Under the pieces are notes generated by a model, which was not told where the DNA came from, made no database searches, and worked only from the letters and a program-made list of their open reading frames with translations. The position numbers were made by a program, and so were the translations under genes. Source: Actinomadura sp. 6K520 (GTDB taxonomy: Bacteria; Actinomycetota; Actinomycetes; Streptosporangiales; Streptosporangiaceae). Taken from it: a stretch of 64,000 nt of DNA. Location: the NCBI RefSeq assembly GCF_004349245.1, contig NZ_SMLC01000021.1, forward strand, positions 1 through 64,000, written 5' to 3'. Shown here piece after piece: positions 59,440 to 64,000 of the stretch. The first letter of the stretch is position 1, and each line of letters begins with the position of its first letter.

Positions 59440-60870
59440 TCAGCGCCGCCTGCCCGCCGCCGACGGCGCCCCCGGCATGGGCACCGGTTCGAGGGCCCGC
59501 ACGCCGCCCCCTCGGTGGCGTCCCCGGCGCGGGATGAGGAGGGCCAGCGGAATGACCACGACCATGACGGCGGCGCTCATCGCGAAGCCCGCGGTGTAGC
59601 CGCCCTCACCGGGGACCATGACGAGGATGACCGCGCTGATCTGCGGCCCGAGGGAGGCGCCGACCGTCCGGATGAGGGTGTTGACGCCGGTGGCCACGCC
59701 CGTCTCGCTCGCGGGGACGGCGGCGACGACGAGGTTCGCGACGGCGGCGTAGGCGAAGCCCAGGCCGATGCCGCGGACCACACTGCCGGCGTAGAGCTGC
59801 CATATGGTGTCGTGCTGGAACGCCACGTAGGCGTAGCCGGCGCCCGTCATCAGGGCGCCCGCGAACAGGACCATGCGGGACCCGATCCGCCGGTCCAGCA
59901 GGCCGGCCGTCAGCCCGGCGACCGTCATGCCGATGCTCGCGGGCAGCTGCAGGAGCGCCGCCTGGGTCGCCGTCCCGCCGAAACCGTGGCCGGTGTCCTC
60001 CGGGAGCTGGACGAGCAGCGGGAACAGGAGCCCTCCCGCCATCAGCGAGTAGCCCGCCAGCAGGGACGCCGCGTTCGCCGTCCAGACGCCGCGTATCCGC
60101 ATCAGCCTCAGGTCGATCAGCGGTTCGCGGACGCGGCCCTCCACCCGCAGCCAGGCGCCGGCGGTCACCAGCGACAGGGCGAGCAGGCCGAGGACGCCCG
60201 GGGACGTCCAGCCCCAGTCCGTGCCCTGGCCGACGGCCGTCAGCGCGGCCACCAGCCAGGCCGCGAACAGGACGGCGCCCCACCAGTCGACGCGGGCGCT
60301 CGCCCGGCGCTCCGGGTGTGGAACGATCCACCACGCGAGGACCAGGCCGGGCACCAGGCCGGCCACCGGCACCCAGAGCAGCCACCGCCACCCCAGCAGG
60401 TCGATGATCGGCCCGGCGATGCACCAGGAGACGGCCCCGCCGAGCCCCAGCATGGACGACATGAGCCCGACGGCGGAGGCCCTCCTGGCGGGCGGGATGA
60501 CGTCCCTGATGATCGTGTAGGCGAGCGGGAAGACGCCGCTGCCGATGCCGCTCAGGGCCCGCCCGACCAGCATGGCCGGCACCGTCCACGCGAGGGCGGC
60601 GACCACCGTCCCGGCAGTGGCGATCGCGAGGACGGCCAGCAGGACGCGGCGCGGGCCGTACAGGTCCCCCAGGCGGCCGATCACCGGCGTGGCCACGGCC
60701 GCGGAGAGGGTCATCGCGGTGAGCGCCCACGCGGCGCCCGTGGGCGTCGTGTCCAGCCCCTCCTGGATCTGCGGGAGCGCGGGCGTCACGACGGCCATGG
60801 ACAGCGAGTAGGCCATCACGCCGAGGAACGCCAGCAGGGGCACCAGCCCCCGCACCTCGCGCGCCGCCAC
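59440..60870 (-). CDS. MFS transporter, DHA2-like
   Basis: 476 residues, about 14 membrane helices. Motifs: PALPQIQEGLDTTPTGAAWA after helix 1, GRLGDLYGPRRVLLAVLAI (motif A) and a helix-5 region ALSGIGSGVFPLAYTIIRD (motif C-like). DHA2 members export drugs or metabolites by proton antiport. The GTG at 60870 has a GAGGAGGGG site five bases away and begins right before the first helix; an earlier TTG adds an unlikely Arg-rich extension. It is divergent from nothing known; the substrate cannot be predicted. Confidence 0.93.
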   Translation of the reverse strand: MAAREVRGLVPLLAFLGVMAYSLSMAVVTPALPQIQEGLDTTPTGAAWALTAMTLSAAVATPVIGRLGDLYGPRRVLLAVLAIATAGTVVAALAWTVPAMLVGRALSGIGSGVFPLAYTIIRDVIPPARRASAVGLMSSMLGLGGAVSWCIAGPIIDLLGWRWLLWVPVAGLVPGLVLAWWIVPHPERRASARVDWWGAVLFAAWLVAALTAVGQGTDWGWTSPGVLGLLALSLVTAGAWLRVEGRVREPLIDLRLMRIRGVWTANAASLLAGYSLMAGGLLFPLLVQLPEDTGHGFGGTATQAALLQLPASIGMTVAGLTAGLLDRRIGSRMVLFAGALMTGAGYAYVAFQHDTIWQLYAGSVVRGIGLGFAYAAVANLVVAAVPASETGVATGVNTLIRTVGASLGPQISAVILVMVPGEGGYTAGFAMSAAVMVVVIPLALLIPRRGRHRGGGVRALEPVPMPGAPSAAGRRR

Positions 60871-60880
60871 CGAGCCCCTC

Positions 60881-60905
60881 CTCTTAGTTCGCCTGCCTAA
60901 CAATG
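60881..60905 (-). promoter_or_regulatory. TTAG...CTAA dyad upstream of the MFS gene
   Basis: Reading the minus strand, TTGTTAGGCAGGCGAACTAAG precedes the ribosome site. The outer TTAG/CTAA halves are dyad-symmetric, 17 bases end to end, overlapping the likely promoter. It resembles operators of TetR-type regulators and, loosely, a shortened IdeR/DtxR box (which is normally 19 bases). No regulator gene is adjacent. Confidence 0.35.
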
Positions 60906-60968
60906 TCACAGGGCGGCGAAAATCCAGCAAGCGGGTCGAGTTGGCGGAAGCCGGTCAGCGGCTCCGGA

Positions 60969-62270
60969 TCAGGCTTCTCCGGCGACGCGGCGGGCGCGGA
61001 GGGCGTCCGCCTCCTCCGGCGGCAGGGACAGGACGTCCCGGAGGACCTCGCCGGTGTCCTGGCCGAGGTCCGGGGCCGGAGCGGGCGGCAGGGCCGTTTC
61101 GCCGAGGCGGAGCGGAGAGCCCGGGGCGAGGTGCGCGCCGATGCCGGGCTGGTCCAGTTCGGCCATCAGGGGTTCGGTGTCCAGGTCCGCGGCGACCTCC
61201 GTGAAGTCGCGGTAGCGGGACCACAGGACGGACGTGCCCTTCAGCGCGTCCTCCACCTCCGCGCAGGTGCGGGACGCGAACCAGGGGGCGAGGACGCCGG
61301 CGAGCGTCTCGCGGTGGGCGTACCGGTCCCCGGCTCCGCGGAAGTCGGCGCCGAGGGCGCGTTCCAGGGCGGCGGCCACCTCGCCGAACCCGGTGGCGTC
61401 CACGAGGTCGCGCCAGTGGCGGGCGGTGAGGGCGACGACCATGACGCGTCCGTCGGCGGTGGCGAAGTCGCGGCCGAAGTCGCCGAACAGGCCGTTGCCG
61501 AGCCGGGGGCGCACTCCGCCGAGCTGTGCCTCGGCGAGGTAGCCGAGGTTCCCCGCCGTGGCGAGGGCGACGTCCTGCAGCGCGACGCGGACGCGCTGCC
61601 CCTCGCCCGTGCGCAGGCGGTGCCGCTCGGCCGCCAGCAGCCCGACGGCCAGGTAGAGGCCGCACGCGACGTCCCAGGCCGGGAGCACGTGGTTGACCGG
61701 GGTGCTCTGGTCGGCCGGGCCCGTGATGAAGGGGAAGCCGAGGGAGGCGTTCACCGTGTAGTCGACGGCGTTGCCTCCGTCCCGGCGGCCCTGGAGCTGG
61801 ACGTGGATCAGGTCGGGACGCCTCTCCCGCAGCGCCTCGTAGGTGAGTCCCTCGCGCGGCGGCGCGTTGGTCAGGACGACGCCGCTCCCGGCGACGAGGT
61901 CCGCGACCAGTTCGCGGCCTTCGGGAGAGCGTAGGTCGACCGTGACGGAGCGCTTGCCCTTGTTCAGCCCGGCCCAGTACAGGCTCCGGCCGGACGGGGC
62001 GAGCGGGCGGCGGTCGATGTCGGGGCCGCCGCCGATCTGGTCCACGCGGATCACGTCCGCGCCGAGCTGCGCGAGGGTCATCCCGCCCAGCGGCACGGCG
62101 ACGAAGCTGGACAGCTCGACCACCCGCATCCCGGCGAGCGGAAGCGCCCCCGGGCCCGCGTCGCTGCCGGCCTTCTGCGGGGGGACGACCCCCCACACCC
62201 CCCGGGGCGCTTCGCTGCCGGCCTTCTGTGGGGGGACGACCCCCCACACCCCCCGGGGCGCTTCGCTCAT
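60969..62270 (-). CDS. class III CoA-transferase (CaiB/BaiF family)
   Basis: 433 residues. Family landmarks are LAGMRVVELSSFVAVPLGG, LAQLGADVIRVDQIGG, GLNKGKRSVTVDLRSPEG and a putative catalytic Asp (D200) in LPAWDVACGLYLAVG. It transfers CoA between acyl groups. The first 36 residues (MSEAPRGVWGVVPPQKAG and its copy) come from a duplicated 51-base repeat; the native protein probably began near PLAGMRVV. ATG overlaps the stop of the alcohol dehydrogenase gene (ATGA). Confidence 0.88.
   Translation of the reverse strand: MSEAPRGVWGVVPPQKAGSEAPRGVWGVVPPQKAGSDAGPGALPLAGMRVVELSSFVAVPLGGMTLAQLGADVIRVDQIGGGPDIDRRPLAPSGRSLYWAGLNKGKRSVTVDLRSPEGRELVADLVAGSGVVLTNAPPREGLTYEALRERRPDLIHVQLQGRRDGGNAVDYTVNASLGFPFITGPADQSTPVNHVLPAWDVACGLYLAVGLLAAERHRLRTGEGQRVRVALQDVALATAGNLGYLAEAQLGGVRPRLGNGLFGDFGRDFATADGRVMVVALTARHWRDLVDATGFGEVAAALERALGADFRGAGDRYAHRETLAGVLAPWFASRTCAEVEDALKGTSVLWSRYRDFTEVAADLDTEPLMAELDQPGIGAHLAPGSPLRLGETALPPAPAPDLGQDTGEVLRDVLSLPPEEADALRARRVAGEA
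62161..62262 (-). repeat. 51-base tandem repeat forming the CoA-transferase 5' end
   Basis: Units 62161-62211 and 62212-62262 differ at one base (C or T in the TTCTGYGG segment) and a third partial copy continues to the ATG. Each contains TGCGGGGGGACGACCCCCC and CGGGGCGCTTCGCT and codes SEAPRGVWGVVPPQKAG in frame. A related copy is inside allH (15743-15790). This looks like a mobile or recombinogenic repeat that has supplied a start codon. Confidence 0.9.
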
Positions 62271-63352
62271 TTGGCGATCTCGATGAGGGACCGCGCCCCC
62301 TGCCCGGCCCGCATCCGGTCGAACGCCTCGGCGACACCGTCGAGGCCGATGCGGTGGGTGACCAGGGTGGACAGGTCGAGCCGCCCGGCCTCCATCTCCT
62401 CGACGAGCAGCGGGACGTCCCGGTCCGGGTCGGACGAACCATAGACCGAGCTGGTCAGGATCCGGTTGAAGTGGAACAGCTCCAAGGCGTTGAAACTCGC
62501 CGCGTCGTCGCGGGCTCCGACGCCCACGACCGTGCACCGCCCGCCGCGGCGCACCGACTGCCACGCCGTCCGGATCAGGTCGGCCTTGCCCACGCACTCG
62601 AAGGCGTGGTCGGCTCCGCGTCCGTCCGTCAGGGCACGGACCTGCTTGGCCAGCTTGGGGTCCGCTTCGAGGTAGTGGGTCGCGCCCGCCGTCCTCGCCA
62701 GTTCCTCCTTCTCGGTGCCGCGGTCCACGGCGATGACGGTCCCGGCGCCGGCGAGGCGGGCTCCCATGACGGTCGACAGGCCGATGCCGCCGAGACCGAT
62801 GACGAGCACCGACTGCCCCTCGCGGACTTGCGCGGTGTTGCGCACGGCGCCGATCCCCGTCAGCACGGCACACCCGAGCAGCGCCCCAAGGTCGAGTGGA
62901 GCGGACGCAGGCAGCGGCACCACCGAGCGCTCCGGCGCGACGAGCTCCTCGGCGAACCCGCCGACGCCCATGCACGCGTAGAGCTCGCCGCCGTCCAGGG
63001 TCGCACCGGACGGGGGGCTCACGGCACCCTCCACCGCGCTGCACAGCCACGGCTCGCCCTGCCCGCAGAACCAGCACTCGCCGCAGGCCGCGGCCCAGTT
63101 CAGCACGACGTGGTCGCCGGGCCGCACCTTCGTCACGTCCGCGCCCACCTCGGCGACCGTGCCCGCGGCCTCGTGCCCGAGGACGAGCGGGAACCGCGGC
63201 GCCAGCGTCCCGTTGATCATCGACAGGTCGGAGTGGCACACCCCCGCCGCCGCCACCCGGACCCTGACGTCCCCGGGGCCGACCGGGGGCAGTTCGATGT
63301 CGCGGACCTGCGGCGGGACGTCCGGCCCGGTCGCGACGACGGCCTTGACCAT
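62267..63352 (-). CDS. zinc-dependent alcohol dehydrogenase
   Basis: 361 residues, medium-chain dehydrogenase. Catalytic zinc ligands C39 and H60-E61 (GVCHSD, GHEAAG), structural zinc C90, C93, C96, C104 (CGECWFCGQGEPWLC), and NAD(P) motif GLGGIG (186-191). Oxidises an alcohol to an aldehyde; a partner aldehyde dehydrogenase lies just upstream. It overlaps the CoA-transferase gene, so the three genes form one leftward operon. Confidence 0.94.
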   Translation of the reverse strand: MVKAVVATGPDVPPQVRDIELPPVGPGDVRVRVAAAGVCHSDLSMINGTLAPRFPLVLGHEAAGTVAEVGADVTKVRPGDHVVLNWAAACGECWFCGQGEPWLCSAVEGAVSPPSGATLDGGELYACMGVGGFAEELVAPERSVVPLPASAPLDLGALLGCAVLTGIGAVRNTAQVREGQSVLVIGLGGIGLSTVMGARLAGAGTVIAVDRGTEKEELARTAGATHYLEADPKLAKQVRALTDGRGADHAFECVGKADLIRTAWQSVRRGGRCTVVGVGARDDAASFNALELFHFNRILTSSVYGSSDPDRDVPLLVEEMEAGRLDLSTLVTHRIGLDGVAEAFDRMRAGQGARSLIEIAK

Positions 63353-63373
63353 GCGGTTCTCCTCGGCTGGGGG

Positions 63374-64000
63374 TCAGAGCTGGATTGCCTTGAGCTCGGT
63401 GAACTCTTCGAGGCCGAAGCGGCCCATCTCGCGTCCGATACCGGACTGCTTGTAGCCGCCGAACGGCGCCATCGGGTTGAACGCGCCGCCGTTGACGTCG
63501 ATGGACCCGGTCCTCACCTGGCGGGCGAACGCGATGGCCCGGTCCTGGTCGGCCGCCCACACACCCCCCGCGAGCCCGTAGCGGGAGTTGTTCGCGATCT
63601 GGAGCGCCTCGTCCTCGTCCCGGAACGGGATGACGGACAGCACCGGACCGAAGATCTCCTCCTGCGCGACGGTCGCGTCCTGGTCGACGTCGGCGAGCAC
63701 GGTCGCCGCGATGAAGTGGCCGCGGTCGAGACCGGCCGGAGTGGCCGTTCCGCCGGTGACGACACGCGCCCCCTCGCAGACGCCGGTGTCGATGAAGCCC
63801 CGCACCCGGTCGAGCTGTGCCTTGGACACCAGCGGGCCCAGCTTGGTGGACGGGTCCATCGGGTCCCCCGGCGTGAAGCCCTCCGCGAAGCCCTTGGCGA
63901 GGTCGAGGGCCTGCTCGTAGTGGTCCTGGTGGACGAGCATCCGCGTCCAGGCCGTGCAGGTCTGGCCGCCGTTGAGGAAGGCGTTGGAGACACCGACCTT
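63374..64000 (-). CDS. aldehyde dehydrogenase, C-terminal part (cut by window end)
   Basis: 208 residues visible; the N-terminus lies beyond the window. The catalytic cysteine is in NGGQTCTAWTRMLVH, followed by the conserved EEIFGPVLSVIPF (active-site region) and NPMAPFGGYKQSGIGREMG near the end. It oxidises an aldehyde to an acid using NAD(P)+ and precedes the alcohol dehydrogenase by 21 bases, so the pair likely oxidises one substrate stepwise for the CoA-transferase to activate. Confidence 0.95.
   Translation of the reverse strand, partial: KVGVSNAFLNGGQTCTAWTRMLVHQDHYEQALDLAKGFAEGFTPGDPMDPSTKLGPLVSKAQLDRVRGFIDTGVCEGARVVTGGTATPAGLDRGHFIAATVLADVDQDATVAQEEIFGPVLSVIPFRDEDEALQIANNSRYGLAGGVWAADQDRAIAFARQVRTGSIDVNGGAFNPMAPFGGYKQSGIGREMGRFGLEEFTELKAIQL

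Noticed and set aside
60881-60905. True IdeR/DtxR iron box
   Set aside because: The dyad is 17 bases and only the outer TTAG/CTAA matches; consensus iron boxes are 19 bases. Kept only as a low-confidence dyad.
62161-62262. CRISPR array
   Set aside because: Two head-to-tail copies without unique spacers; it is coding sequence of the CoA-transferase.

Overview
The window is a very GC-rich piece of an actinomycete chromosome. It has an mIHF-type nucleoid protein, BldD with its c-di-GMP signature, an actinobacterial PriA without Walker motifs, many GTG starts and ATGA-coupled operons. A Streptosporangiales (Actinomadura-like) host is my best guess, but no rRNA gene is present to prove it. The left end is a contig edge: bases 1-52 look like Illumina Nextera/P5 adapter rather than genome. 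The right end cuts an aldehyde dehydrogenase gene. I see no tRNA, rRNA, CRISPR array, intact transposon or prophage.

Region 1 (859-25080) is accessory catabolism. It holds an ATP-dependent hydantoinase/oxoprolinase pair (HyuA/HyuB), a CoxG-like protein, a secreted polysaccharide deacetylase, a three-subunit molybdenum hydroxylase of the xanthine dehydrogenase/CO dehydrogenase family (L, S and M subunits), an NCS2 nucleobase permease and a PucR regulator. Divergent from pucR is an operon for a three-part oxamate carbamoyltransferase (AllH, AllF, AllG homologues), followed by an aldose epimerase-like protein and a DUF6986 aldolase-like protein. A convergent operon supplies a MobA-like cytidylyltransferase, XdhC, CoxE and CoxD, which mature the molybdoenzyme. 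Together these look like a PucR-controlled island that imports, hydroxylates and cleaves a purine-like or hydantoin-like N-heterocycle, with oxamate (or a related carbamoyl compound) as a late intermediate. The substrate is not proven.

Region 2 (25279-37404) moves into conserved core genes: a Uma2 nuclease-like protein, a PH-domain membrane protein, hisG, ribH, ribBA, a 40-codon ORF coupled on both sides, and ribE behind an FMN riboswitch. Then come a DoxX protein, a Sll1717-type P-loop ATPase, a HAD phosphatase, rpe, a PAP2 phosphatase, rsmB, fmt and def. hisE, which usually lies between ribH and hisG in relatives, is missing.

Region 3 (37525-59374) is the classic actinobacterial block: an unknown 602-residue protein, helicase-dead PriA, a membrane protein, metK, coaBC, rpoZ, gmk and mihF. 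The pyr operon (pyrR-pyrB-pyrC-carA-carB-pyrK-pyrD-pyrF) follows, transcribed leftward with a PyrR-binding hairpin next to the pyrR ribosome binding site, and then the divergent bldD. All eight pyr genes needed up to UMP except pyrE are here.

Region 4 (59440-64000) is accessory again: an MFS exporter, a class III CoA-transferase whose first codons come from a tandem mobile-looking repeat, a zinc alcohol dehydrogenase and a truncated aldehyde dehydrogenase, forming a small leftward oxidation/CoA-activation operon.
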